A DNA stretch of 27,906 nt from a virus, in IMG/VR virus record IMGVR_UViG_3300030109_003480, positions 1 through 27,906 of that record; one strand, given 5' to 3'. Numbering within the stretch: the first letter of the stretch is position 1; the number at the start of each line of letters is the position of its first letter. Under the pieces are notes generated by a model. The model saw nothing but the letters and a program-made list of their open reading frames with translations, searched no databases and had not been told where the DNA came from. A program made the position numbers and the translations under genes. Shown here piece after piece: positions 16,501 through 22,959 of the stretch.

Positions 16501-16712
16501 TGATCTGTGTCATCTGGGTCGAAGGACCTAGATATATGGGTGGACAAACAAAATGCACATGGCACGTTAGTCAGGTTGAATATTATACACAACAGAGTTG
16601 TGATAATGATATTGACCATAGCAGAAAATTGGTACTTGCAAGGCTAAAAAAAGAATTTGGTGATAAACCAGATGGTTATGATGTTTCAGCTTCTTGCTTG
16701 AAAGCAACATAA
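16482..16712 (+). CDS. Hypothetical small protein with hydrophobic N-terminus
   Basis: The protein is 76 aa with AGGAAGG about seven bases before ATG 16482. The first 13 residues (MVKMFLMICVIWV) are hydrophobic with one Lys, like a short signal or membrane anchor. The remainder is polar with Cys25, Cys40 and Cys72 and a charged helix (HSRKLVLARLKKEFGDK). A periplasmic or membrane-bound role is possible; the hydrophobic stretch is shorter than a usual signal peptide. The stop overlaps the next start (TAATG). Confidence 0.6.
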   Translation: MVKMFLMICVIWVEGPRYMGGQTKCTWHVSQVEYYTQQSCDNDIDHSRKLVLARLKKEFGDKPDGYDVSASCLKAT

Positions 16713-17032
16713 TGTTAGTTATAATAGAATCACCCTATATGGGTGATGTTAAAAGTAATATCGCTTATGCAAGACAATGTATGGGCGACTCTTTAAAGCG
16801 AGGCGAAGCCCCATTTGCCTCGCATCTTCTTTATACACAAATACTTGATGATACTATACCGCAGCAGCGAATGATGGGTATGCAGCGGGCTTTTGAGTGG
16901 TATCGGTGTGCTGATCTAATGGCAGTTTATACAGATAAAGGCATCTCTTCGGGTATGCAAAAAGGCATGGAGATAGCTGAAGAGTTCGGGATTAAAATAG
17001 AATACAGGAGATTAGATGGAAATAGTTGTTGA
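16712..17032 (+). CDS. DUF7768 / nucleoside deoxyribosyltransferase-like protein
   Basis: The protein is 106 aa from ATG 16712, which overlaps the preceding stop; an upstream ATG-less extension to 16694 is rejected. Conserved blocks are LVIIESPYMGDVKSNIAYAR, CMGDSLKRGEAPFASHLLYTQ (first part CMGDSLKRGEAPFASHLLY), YTDKGISSGMQKGME. They match the small phage DUF7768 family, which has a Rossmann-like fold related to nucleoside 2-deoxyribosyltransferases and the SLOG superfamily. The role in phages is unknown; nucleotide salvage or a ligand-sensing function are both possible. It overlaps the methyltransferase gene by 17 bp. Confidence 0.75.
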   Translation: MLVIIESPYMGDVKSNIAYARQCMGDSLKRGEAPFASHLLYTQILDDTIPQQRMMGMQRAFEWYRCADLMAVYTDKGISSGMQKGMEIAEEFGIKIEYRRLDGNSC

Positions 17033-18299
17033 AGGTAGCACAATATACAACGGCGATTGCCTGGTTGTAATGGACAGTATGAAGAAATGTTCGGTTGATA
17101 GCATTGTGACTGATCCGCCGTATCATCTAACATCAATAGTAGATAGGTTTGGCAAAGAAGGATCGGCACCAGCTAAGTTCGGTACTGATGGTGCGTTTTC
17201 CAGGGCATCAAAGGGTTTTATGGGCAAAGAATGGGATGGCGGCGATATAGCGTTCAAGGTTGACACCTGGCGTAAATGTTTTGAATTGTTAAAACCTGGT
17301 GGCCATTTGATAGCATTTAGTGGCTCCAGGACATACCATAGGATGGCTGTTGCTATCGAAGATGCTGGGTTTGAAATTCGTGACCAGTGTATTTGGCTAT
17401 ATGGCAGCGGGTTTCCTAAAAGTCACAACATTGGCAAACAAATAGATAAGATACAGGGTAATGAGCGTAAAGTAATTGGGACTATTGAAAGAGGAAGTGT
17501 ACAAGATGCTATCAACAAAGGCGTTGGATATACAGCAGATCCAGCGAACAAAAACAATAAAGCTATTTTTGGGTATGGAACTGAAACAGTAACAAAAGGT
17601 AACTCACAATGGGAAGGTTGGGGCACGGCACTCAAACCAGCTCACGAGCCTATAGTATTGGCACGAAAGCCAATCGACCAAAAATCGGTAGCTGACAACG
17701 TATTGAAGCATGGTGTCGGGGGCATAAACATTGATGATTGTCGGGTTCAATGTGAACCAGATGATGATATTGTTCGCCCTGACAGGACCGATGCACAGGC
17801 GTACAACTTCTTCAGGGGAGGAGAACAGGACCGAATTAATGTTCGCAAAACAACCAGTCGGCAGCCCAGAAGCGAACAAAATGTCTGGAGTGATGACAAC
17901 AGTGGCCTTAAACCAGATATGTTCGCAGATGCTGATCCCAAGGGACGCTTTCCTTCCAATGTGATGCACGATGGTAGCTGTGTGGTTGAAGATGTGTTTC
18001 CTGATGTTAGCTCGAGATACTTTTACACGGCGAAAACAAACCAGGCAGAAAGAAACGCTGGAGCGAACAATACGCACCCAACAGTTAAACCAGTCGAGCT
18101 GATGCGTTATCTTGTTCGCTTAGTTACCCCGAAAGCAGGACTGGTTCTGGATCCGTTTATGGGTAGTGGATCAACAGGAATGGCCGCTAGAGAAGAGGAG
18201 TTCAACTTTATTGGCATAGAAAAAGAAGAAGAATATTACGAAATTGCCAAGGCAAGAATAAAAAATGTAAAACCACAATTAAAATTGTTTGACATATAG
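17016..18299 (+). CDS. DNA (adenine-N6 or cytosine-N4) methyltransferase
   Basis: The protein is 427 aa. Motif IV DPPY is at residues 33-36 and the SAM-binding motif DPFMGSGST at 379-387, so the order is catalytic motif first, as in beta-class methyltransferases. DPPY indicates methylation of an exocyclic amino group (N6-adenine or N4-cytosine). The long centre (about residues 130-340) would hold the target recognition domain. No restriction enzyme gene is adjacent, so it is an orphan phage methyltransferase, perhaps protecting the genome or marking control sites. The gene is visibly richer in G+C than its neighbours and in GTTCG/CGAAC words. Promoter P4 overlaps its last codons. Confidence 0.93.
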   Translation: MEIVVEGSTIYNGDCLVVMDSMKKCSVDSIVTDPPYHLTSIVDRFGKEGSAPAKFGTDGAFSRASKGFMGKEWDGGDIAFKVDTWRKCFELLKPGGHLIAFSGSRTYHRMAVAIEDAGFEIRDQCIWLYGSGFPKSHNIGKQIDKIQGNERKVIGTIERGSVQDAINKGVGYTADPANKNNKAIFGYGTETVTKGNSQWEGWGTALKPAHEPIVLARKPIDQKSVADNVLKHGVGGINIDDCRVQCEPDDDIVRPDRTDAQAYNFFRGGEQDRINVRKTTSRQPRSEQNVWSDDNSGLKPDMFADADPKGRFPSNVMHDGSCVVEDVFPDVSSRYFYTAKTNQAERNAGANNTHPTVKPVELMRYLVRLVTPKAGLVLDPFMGSGSTGMAAREEEFNFIGIEKEEEYYEIAKARIKNVKPQLKLFDI

Positions 18300-18317
18300 G
18301 TAATGATTGCTTATATA
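18289..18317 (+). promoter_or_regulatory. Sigma70-type promoter P4 with spacer operator
   Basis: TTGACA (18289-18294), a 17-bp spacer TATAGGTAATGATTGCT and TATATA (18312-18317). The spacer contains GGTAATGATTGC, a near-perfect palindrome of the shared element. The -35 box lies inside the final codons of the methyltransferase gene. Confidence 0.85.
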
Positions 18318-18352
18318 TACAGTATAACAATTTTAATGAAAGGAATAATGTT

Positions 18353-18661
18353 ATGAATAATTTAAAAAATAGTCTTAAGAATGACGCTTGCAATCCTAAA
18401 TATACACATCCTGATGTTAAGTTAGATGTGGATATTCCAGAAGAGTGGGTGTCTTTATCTTACCACCATGATGTAACGCCAAGCTTTGGTTTCAATGGGT
18501 TTCAAATTTTCGTTTGCGATGATGCAACCCGTGATGCTGAAGGTCTTTGGAATAAGTATTCTGTTACTAATGCAGAAGAATATGCAGAGGGCAATGCCTT
18601 ACTTCATACAAATGATTGGGATGAAGTTCTCAAGTTTGTAAACAACAAGGAGAATGTGTAA
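18353..18661 (+). CDS. Hypothetical protein
   Basis: The protein is 102 aa with AAAGGA upstream of ATG 18353 and promoter P4 about 36 bp before. It is acidic and rich in aromatic residues (DIPEEWVSLSYHHD, FGFNGFQIFVCDDATRDAEG, NAEEYAEGNALLHTNDWDEV). No family is recognised. It is the first gene of a rightward operon that continues with a gamma-glutamylcyclotransferase-like gene, whose ATG overlaps its stop (TAATG). Confidence 0.7.
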   Translation: MNNLKNSLKNDACNPKYTHPDVKLDVDIPEEWVSLSYHHDVTPSFGFNGFQIFVCDDATRDAEGLWNKYSVTNAEEYAEGNALLHTNDWDEVLKFVNNKENV

Positions 18662-19116
18662 TGTTGTATGGTGCTTATGGTGCTAATCTAAATATGGCAA
18701 ATATGGAAGTACGTTGCCCACAAGCGAAGCCCATTCTTGGCTTTAACCTTGTGGGTTACAGACTTGTCTTTAATGGTGTTGCAGACATTGTTAAAGATAA
18801 AGACGCAAAGGTTCCTATTGGCTTATGGCAGATTACAAAAGAGTGTGAGAAATCCTTAGATAGATTCGAGGGTTATCCTTACTTGTATAAGAAGATTAAG
18901 CTCAAGGTTGATGTACCTGGCTTTAAAGGTCAGAAAGTTATGTTCTATGTTATGCGTAGAAAAGGTGTGGGATTGCCGCCCGCCGCTTACTTCAACACGA
19001 TTGCCCAGGGTTATGATGACTTTGCTTTAGACAAAGATTATCTTAATTGGGCAGTACATGAAGCTGATCAAATGCAGAAAAACAAATTAGATGTATTCAG
19101 AAAGGTAGGTAGCTAA
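18661..19116 (+). CDS. Gamma-glutamylcyclotransferase-like (AIG2/GGCT fold) protein
   Basis: The protein is 151 aa. The N-terminal YGAYGANL (residues 3-10) is the substrate/phosphate-binding loop of the GGCT fold, and LDRFEGYP carries the Glu (Glu70) at the position of the family's catalytic acid. KVMFYVMRR and a later YFNTIAQGYDDFALD complete the fold. Cellular members cleave gamma-glutamyl amines to 5-oxoproline; phage versions are predicted to act on gamma-glutamyl links made by amidoligases. An amidoligase-family gene is at 23353-24546 in this window, which supports a joint role. It is coupled to both neighbours (TAATG). Confidence 0.85.
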   Translation: MLYGAYGANLNMANMEVRCPQAKPILGFNLVGYRLVFNGVADIVKDKDAKVPIGLWQITKECEKSLDRFEGYPYLYKKIKLKVDVPGFKGQKVMFYVMRRKGVGLPPAAYFNTIAQGYDDFALDKDYLNWAVHEADQMQKNKLDVFRKVGS

Positions 19117-19322
19117 TGAGTGCATATGAAGTTAGAGTTGAGAAACATTGGGAAGGTAAAAAATACAATGTTTCTCTTGTTTCTTGGGAAAGAAATGGTA
19201 GCGGAATGACAAGTGGCAGAGCCTTTGAAGTTCCGTTCAAAAAGGCTATGAAAGAGGCTGAAAGACAATCAGAGCTTTACAATGCCCCAATTATTAAAAT
19301 GTGGGAGAATAAAGATGAATAG
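19116..19322 (+). CDS. Hypothetical small protein
   Basis: The protein is 68 aa, starting in TAATG after the cyclotransferase-like gene. It is beta-rich at the front (AYEVRVEKHWEGKKYNVSLV) and helical at the back (FKKAMKEAERQSELYNAP). No family is recognised. Coupling suggests co-production with the cyclotransferase, but no functional link can be shown. Confidence 0.6.
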   Translation: MSAYEVRVEKHWEGKKYNVSLVSWERNGSGMTSGRAFEVPFKKAMKEAERQSELYNAPIIKMWENKDE

Positions 19323-19638
19323 AAAGCAAAGAAGAGCCAATAAGGTTAAGGCTTACGAAGATTTAGGTAATGGCATGGTGTCGTTGCCTAAAAACGTAGG
19401 CTTGGCTTCAGATGAGCAGTTTATGGTTGATGGTTACTCAAAGGTCAGATTCCCCGTAAACGACTATGGTCGTCAACGTGGCATTCAATTTGAGCGTATG
19501 TGGGTCAAAGTATCACAAGGCGATAGCCTTAATGGTATTGGTGTCCTGGACAATCAGCCTGGTTTCAGCGATTTTAAATTAGGTCAAATCGTCAAATTCG
19601 AGGAAGATGAAGATGGATTTCCTAGATTTAAAGCGTGA
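19315..19638 (+). CDS. Hypothetical protein, YegJ/DUF2314-like core
   Basis: The protein is 107 aa. ATG 19315 has GGGAG seven bases upstream and is preferred to a start 33 bp earlier. A basic N-terminus (MNRKQRRANKVK) precedes FERMWVKVSQGDSLNGIGVL and FKLGQIVKFEEDEDGF. The order W-V-K-V, G-x-L, N-x-P, L-x-x-G-x-x-V-x-F resembles the YegJ/DUF2314 domain, but this is a weak match by eye. It overlaps its neighbours by 8 and 26 bp. Confidence 0.65.
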   Translation: MNRKQRRANKVKAYEDLGNGMVSLPKNVGLASDEQFMVDGYSKVRFPVNDYGRQRGIQFERMWVKVSQGDSLNGIGVLDNQPGFSDFKLGQIVKFEEDEDGFPRFKA

Positions 19639-19933
19639 TATGGTGCGTTGCACGAATTGCAACGAGCAAATCTTACGCAACCGAGAGGTGGTTTTGAACA
19701 ACAAAACCATCTGTCTTGGTTGTGCAGTAGAAAAAGGTATTACTCAAGTCATGGACTTAGATGTAAACCACAAACTTAATTGTTTTAAAAAAGCTGGCAC
19801 GGGTGATGAGGATTGTCATTATTGCTATGTTATGAGTCACGAAACTATGACAAAATTAGGGTACGAAAGTACACCTGCTGGCAGCTGGTTTAAGCGAACA
19901 AATAACGAAAAAATCCTGGTCATTTATGAGTAA
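19613..19933 (+). CDS. Hypothetical zinc-binding protein
   Basis: The protein is 106 aa from ATG 19613, chosen because AGGAAG (19601-19606) lies six bases upstream; ATG 19607 is too close. CTNC and CLGC, about 20 residues apart, form a zinc-ribbon pattern, and a second Cys cluster (NCFKK, DEDCHYCYV) may bind another metal. No known domain was recognised. It is the last gene before the iteron-like gap at 19934-20187. Confidence 0.65.
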   Translation: MDFLDLKRDMVRCTNCNEQILRNREVVLNNKTICLGCAVEKGITQVMDLDVNHKLNCFKKAGTGDEDCHYCYVMSHETMTKLGYESTPAGSWFKRTNNEKILVIYE

Positions 19934-20187
19934 TTTACTTACACTTACCAACTTACCACGGGAAGTAAAATTGACGGGAAGTAGCAAGTGTTTGATATCA
20001 TTGAGTTTTTTTAGCTCACTTCCCGAGCTTACCGCTTGTCATGGTAAGTTCATAATGGCTTGTAAGTCATTGATTTTATTGGTACTTACCAACTTACCGA
20101 ACTTACCCCCTATAAGGGGGTATAGGGGGGCGGTAAGTAACCCGCCCCATACCCCATATGTAACCATAGCGAAAGAGAGTAAAAACT
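19934..20187. repeat. ACTTACC iteron-like region before terminase small subunit
   Basis: This gap carries at least nine copies of ACTTAC(C) or its complement GGTAAGT. Forward copies start at 19937, 19943, 19951, 20027 (GCTTACC), 20084, 20092 and 20101; complement copies start at 20043 and 20132, with a partial at 20062. The copies at 20084/20092/20101 are 8-9 bp apart. A second inverted set is CGGGAAGT (two copies, 19959-19982) with ACTTCCCG (20018-20025). Two competing hairpins lie at 20104-20122 (TACCCCC/GGGGGTA) and 20107-20128 (CCCCTATA/TATAGGGG). This looks like an origin or operator region, not a gene. Confidence 0.6.
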
Positions 20188-20715
20188 ATGCCTAAAGTTG
20201 GAGAAAATTTATCACGAGAACAACGACTATCGGGTCAGAAAAGATTGACCGATAAACAACAAGCTTTTCTTGATAACTTCATGCACAAAGATATGACGCA
20301 AACAATGGCAGCGAGAAGAGCTGGATATGCTAACCCTGGCGTAGATGCTGTTCGGTTGCTTCGAAACCCAGTTGTACAGGAAAGGTTTCAGGAGATGCGT
20401 GAGGAAAACCGAACAAGGTTCGGTGTAACGATTGAGAAGTCGGTGCGGGATCTGCTGAAGATCAGAAATGAGGCGTGGGAGAGCGGTAAGTTCGGTGAGG
20501 CTATTCGGGCTGAAGAACTGCGTTTAAAGGCCACAGGACTGCTTGTAAACAAGGCTCATGTACTACATGAACAAACAGATAGCATGACAAGAGAGCAAAT
20601 ACTGGAAAAACTACAGGAATTTCAAACAGTTGCCCAGAAACGCATGAAAGTAGCCACAAAGACCCATAACGACCCATTAGAGATAGAACATGATAATGTA
20701 ACGCCCACAAAATAG
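20188..20715 (+). CDS. terS: Terminase small subunit-like protein
   Basis: The protein is 175 aa with a weak ribosome binding site (AGAGAG) before ATG 20188. LTDKQQAFLDNF (residues 20-31), MTQTMAARRAGY (36-47) and RLLRNPVVQERF (56-67) give the N-terminal helix-turn-helix of phage terminase small subunits: the L-T-x-K-Q-x-x-F opening, the A-A-x-R-A-G-Y helix and the L-L-R-N-P-x-V end. The central helix and charged C-terminus fit the oligomerisation core. It would recognise the packaging site and load the large subunit. It lies 6.8 kb from the large subunit gene, with GC-rich repeat islands next to it. The gene is richer in G+C and in GTTCG words than most others. Confidence 0.82.
   Translation: MPKVGENLSREQRLSGQKRLTDKQQAFLDNFMHKDMTQTMAARRAGYANPGVDAVRLLRNPVVQERFQEMREENRTRFGVTIEKSVRDLLKIRNEAWESGKFGEAIRAEELRLKATGLLVNKAHVLHEQTDSMTREQILEKLQEFQTVAQKRMKVATKTHNDPLEIEHDNVTPTK
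20409..20423 (+). repeat. Inverted repeat inside terS related to island sites
   Basis: CCGAAC-AAG-GTTCGG forms a 6-bp perfect inverted repeat with the same GAAC...GTTC arms as the island palindromes, but a 3-bp centre. It lies within the terS coding region. Confidence 0.5.
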
Positions 20716-21240
20716 CAGAAACACTTGCGGGGGTGCTTCGGTCAGTCGGGTTCGGGTTTGCCCAGAGCCTCGGGATCGGGTTTAGTGCCTGGTTCATCGG
20801 GCTTCGGTCTACCATTAAACCCGCAGAAACCAGCCATTGTTCGCTTTTCGGGGTTGATGCGTACCTGGTCTGGCTGCCAAACCGAATGATTGTTCGGGTT
20901 TAAACCAGGCATCCCAGGTACCTGCTGCGAAAAGCGAATAATTGTTCGGTGTCGGGAGGCTGCTCAGCCTGCTTCTTGCCCAGAAAACGAATAATTGTTC
21001 GGGCTGTCGGGGTCCAGCAGGTGATGCAGCTGTCGGGATTGCGTGCAATTGTTCGGCCTGTACCTGACAGCAGCCACTTCCAGGGAGGCTCGGGTCCCCT
21101 GCTGCTCGGGATTCTGGGCACAATTGTTCGGTTACGCAGCTGAAGGCCCTGTACCCAGATCCAGCAGCCGCCTCCGTCCTGAAGACAGCACGAGCAATTG
21201 TTCGCTTTCCTGAAGCTGCCCAGGTAGATACAGCTGGTGA
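20716..21240. repeat. GC-rich island A: array of 7 phased ATTGTTCG sites
   Basis: This non-coding stretch is about 60% GC in an AT-rich genome. It holds seven 14-bp sites, starts at 20830, 20883, 20935, 20988, 21042, 21117 and 21191, with consensus CGAAYAATTGTTCG. The right half ATTGTTCG is invariant and always on the plus strand; the left half varies. Start-to-start spacings are 53, 52, 53, 54, 75 and 74 bp. Between sites the DNA is built of recurring words such as CCAGG/CCTGG, CAGCAG/CTGCTG and TCGGG. Long open frames on the minus strand exist but the spacings are not multiples of three, so a repeat protein is unlikely. Confidence 0.9.
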
Positions 21241-21269
21241 AAAAAAATAAAAAAAATTTAAATTAGTTG

Positions 21270-21298
21270 TTGACATATCGGCAATCATTACTTATATA
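21270..21298 (+). promoter_or_regulatory. Sigma70-type promoter P5 with spacer operator
   Basis: TTGACA (21270-21275), a 17-bp spacer TATCGGCAATCATTACT and TATATA (21293-21298). GGCAATCATTAC in the spacer is one of the best copies of the shared near-palindrome. It stands about 30 bp before ATG 21331. Confidence 0.85.
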
Positions 21299-21330
21299 TA
21301 TAAGGACAAACAAAACAAAAGGAGTCAATT

Positions 21331-21654
21331 ATGAACGAACTACAAATTAACACTGTTGAGTATTCAACGCAGTTACTAAAAGACAACTTCCCAAAAGGGT
21401 CAACTGTTTATTTAGTAATTAGGCAAGTTTCAAGGAGTGGGATGTATAGACATATCTCAGTCCATGGTATTAAGGATAATAAAGTTTCTTATTATTCTTA
21501 TCATGTAGCCAAAGTCCTCAAGTGGGCATACAAAGACAAAACTAACGCTGTTGGCGTTGGAGGTTGTGGGATGGATATGGGTTTTCATATGGTCTACACG
21601 TTGGCGAGTGTGCTTTATGGTGATGGCTACGCACTAAAGGAGAGATATATTTAG
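21331..21654 (+). CDS. Conserved phage protein with RSGM/GGCGMDMGFH motifs
   Basis: The protein is 107 aa, behind promoter P5 and an AAAAGGAG ribosome binding site. It has VYLVIRQVSRSGMYRHISV (residues about 26-44) and VGGCGMDMGFHMVYTLASVL (about 75-94). The R-x-V-S-R-S-G-M...G-G-C-G-M-D-M-G-F-H pattern is common in small uncharacterised phage and bacterial proteins, always in this order. The strict Cys, Asp and His suggest metal binding or catalysis, but no activity is established to my knowledge. It is a single-gene unit between islands A and B and is closed by the terminator at 21736-21765. Confidence 0.8.
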   Translation: MNELQINTVEYSTQLLKDNFPKGSTVYLVIRQVSRSGMYRHISVHGIKDNKVSYYSYHVAKVLKWAYKDKTNAVGVGGCGMDMGFHMVYTLASVLYGDGYALKERYI

Positions 21655-21662
21655 AGTTTTGC

Positions 21663-22135
21663 ACCCCCGTTGTTCGGATGTGTGCAGGAAGGGTGACCAT
21701 GTAAGCTGTCATTAAGTACACTTTGGAAACTCAAGCCCCGAGCTTCACGGCTCGGGGTTTTTTTTGTTCGGGTCCTGACCTGCCTGGGTCGGCAAAACGA
21801 ATCATTGTTCGCTATAACCTGACCCAGTGCCCAGACCTGCAGCCTCCAAAACTGGGAATAATTGTTCGCTTTGTACAGGAACCAGGCCTGGTTGCCCAGC
21901 CTGCTGCCTCCTGAAACGAACTATTGTTCGCTTTACGCCCAGCTGGGCACGCCGCCCCGGGGCCTGGTTCGGGTTTCGGGGAACAATTGTTCGGGATCGG
22001 GTCTGGGCATCCCTTCGAGCCTCGCTGCCAGGACACCATTTTCCAACTTTGCTGTACCTGCTGCCTCCATAATACGAACAATTGTTCGTTTTTTTTTCGC
22101 CCAGCTGAACCTGCTGTACCTGATTCCGAACAAAA
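21663..22135. repeat. GC-rich island B: phased ATTGTTCG sites
   Basis: Five full 14-bp sites start at 21798, 21855, 21917, 21980 and 22075, the last a perfect CGAACAATTGTTCG. Two partial sites (GTTGTTCG at 21669-21676, TTTGTTCG at 21763-21770) precede them in the same orientation. Successive spacings are 94, 41, 57, 62, 63 and 95 bp; all but 57 are near multiples of 10.5. The island is GC-rich and non-coding on both strands as far as I can judge, and also holds the terminator at 21736-21765. Confidence 0.88.
21736..21765 (+). terminator. Intrinsic terminator
   Basis: A perfect 8-bp stem CCCCGAGC/GCTCGGGG (21736-21743 and 21750-21757) with loop TTCACG is followed by eight T residues. It ends the transcript of the gene at 21331-21654. 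Its T-run merges with a partial TTTGTTCG site. Confidence 0.92.
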
Positions 22136-22138
22136 AAA

Positions 22139-22164
22139 ACTCCAGCAGAAGCTGGAGTCTTTTT
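22139..22164 (-). terminator. Intrinsic terminator, probably bidirectional
   Basis: ACTCCAGC (22139-22146) pairs with GCTGGAGT (22151-22158) around an AGAA loop. Eight A residues on the left give the leftward transcript a U-run, and CTTTTT follows on the right. It lies just past the end of the leftward operon 22842-22182, which it most likely serves; it would also stop rightward readthrough from island B. Confidence 0.88.
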
Positions 22165-22181
22165 GAAGTGCTACCTCCTTT

Positions 22182-22262
22182 CTATGTAATGATAAGTAAG
22201 AACCAAAACGCCACCCACATCATCAAGATGCCAAGCGTATTAATTAAGAACATCCAGAACAT
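22182..22262 (-). CDS. 26-aa hydrophobic membrane peptide
   Basis: On the minus strand an ATG overlaps the stop of the 66-aa gene (TAATG) with GGGAG about eight bases upstream. The frame runs 26 codons to TAG. The peptide is almost wholly hydrophobic (MFWMFLINTLGILMMWV then AFWFLLIIT), with no charged residue, and would span a membrane once. Position, coupling and ribosome binding site support translation. It might be a small holin-like or toxin-like peptide, or a membrane anchor for its operon partners; none of these is shown. An intrinsic terminator follows. Confidence 0.55.
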   Translation of the reverse strand: MFWMFLINTLGILMMWVAFWFLLIIT

Positions 22263-22462
22263 TATTCTTTCTCCCACTTGTTAATTTGCTTTAGTAAACC
22301 ACTTGCACATTCTGAACGACCACGAAACAGATGAACATCTAAATCATCAAAGTCGTTGTAATCATCATAGGTGTACTTGTTGTTTTCCTTAACCTCACTT
22401 CGTAACCACTTTTTAATTTTAGCGATTACTTGATTGGATAAATCATTAGGATTATTTCTCAT
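22262..22462 (-). CDS. Hypothetical small charged protein
   Basis: The protein is 66 aa, second in the leftward operon. The ribosome binding site GAGGAG lies upstream of its ATG, which overlaps the preceding stop. It is helical with a basic front (QVIAKIKKWLRSEVKENNK) and an acidic/aromatic middle (YTYDDYNDFDDLDVHLF). No family is recognised. Partner of the 126-aa and 26-aa products. Confidence 0.68.
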   Translation of the reverse strand: MRNNPNDLSNQVIAKIKKWLRSEVKENNKYTYDDYNDFDDLDVHLFRGRSECASGLLKQINKWEKE

Positions 22463-22842
22463 TATACTTTCTCCTCTTCCATTAACATTGCGTAAGGTGT
22501 ACAGAGATGCTCTTTAATAATCTCAATACATCTTTTTGGTGTTTTAGCGTCTTGTTCAAAGTCCTTGCAATATTCCCAACTGCCACAAGGTAATTGAGTA
22601 AAGCAAGAAATACGATAATCGCAATATTCATTATCAATAGAGATTTCAACACAACAGTTTTCGTTATGCACATTTGTAAACTCTAAATCAAAATTTACAA
22701 CAATAACATCTTCGTCATTTTTTTCTCTAATCCTAATAGCTTCAGGACTATTAAACTCGTTGAAAAGCATTTTATTAAACTCTTCCCAACTAATTTCAGC
22801 CCACTCAGGCATAGTAGCATTTAAGGTTGTCTTGATTTTCAT
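22462..22842 (-). CDS. Hypothetical acidic, cysteine-containing protein
   Basis: The protein is 126 aa, first gene of the leftward operon, with AAAGGAAA before its ATG and promoter P6 about 60 bp upstream. It is acidic, with several Cys (NENCCVEISIDNEYCDYRISC and a later YCKDF, KRCIEI) and alternating strands. No family is recognised. The operon is the only leftward transcription unit in the right half of the window, and its promoter carries the shared spacer element. Confidence 0.7.
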   Translation of the reverse strand: MKIKTTLNATMPEWAEISWEEFNKMLFNEFNSPEAIRIREKNDEDVIVVNFDLEFTNVHNENCCVEISIDNEYCDYRISCFTQLPCGSWEYCKDFEQDAKTPKRCIEIIKEHLCTPYAMLMEEEKV

Positions 22843-22902
22843 AGTGTTTCCTTTCGTTTTGTTTGTTTGTTTCTGCTAACTCTTGCGAATCAACATACAT
22901 AT

Positions 22903-22931
22903 ATATTAGTCAATGATTGCCTGTTAGTCAA
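22903..22931 (-). promoter_or_regulatory. Sigma70-type promoter P6 (leftward) with spacer operator
   Basis: On the minus strand: TTGACT (22931-22926), a 17-bp spacer AACAGGCAATCATTGAC and TAATAT (22908-22903). GGCAATCATTGAC matches the shared element in the same place as in the rightward promoters. It drives the operon 22842-22182. Confidence 0.82.
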
Positions 22932-22959
22932 ATAAATAATGAACTAATTTGTGTTGCAC

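Noticed and set aside
17604-18077. Antisense open frames in the methyltransferase gene
   Set aside because: The sense frame has clear motifs from end to end, and the antisense frames have no start signals.
19926-20195. 89-aa open frame with repeated LTNLP
   Set aside because: It is the translation of the ACTTACC iterons, lacks a ribosome binding site and reaches over the start of terS.
20830-21204. CRISPR-like array (short repeats, variable spacers)
   Set aside because: The repeat is only 14 bp with one half degenerate, spacers differ in length by helical turns and share words with each other, and no cas genes occur; the Cas4-like nuclease belongs to the recombination operon.
20815-21288. 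Open frame of 157 aa on the minus strand across island A, with repeated EQL/AR words
   Set aside because: The repeats come from the palindrome read in various frames, spacings are not multiples of three, no ribosome binding site is seen and the composition is that of GC-rich non-coding DNA.
21723-22284. Several overlapping open frames on both strands in island B
   Set aside because: They contradict each other, run through terminators, and lack ribosome binding sites; GC-rich DNA simply has few stop codons.
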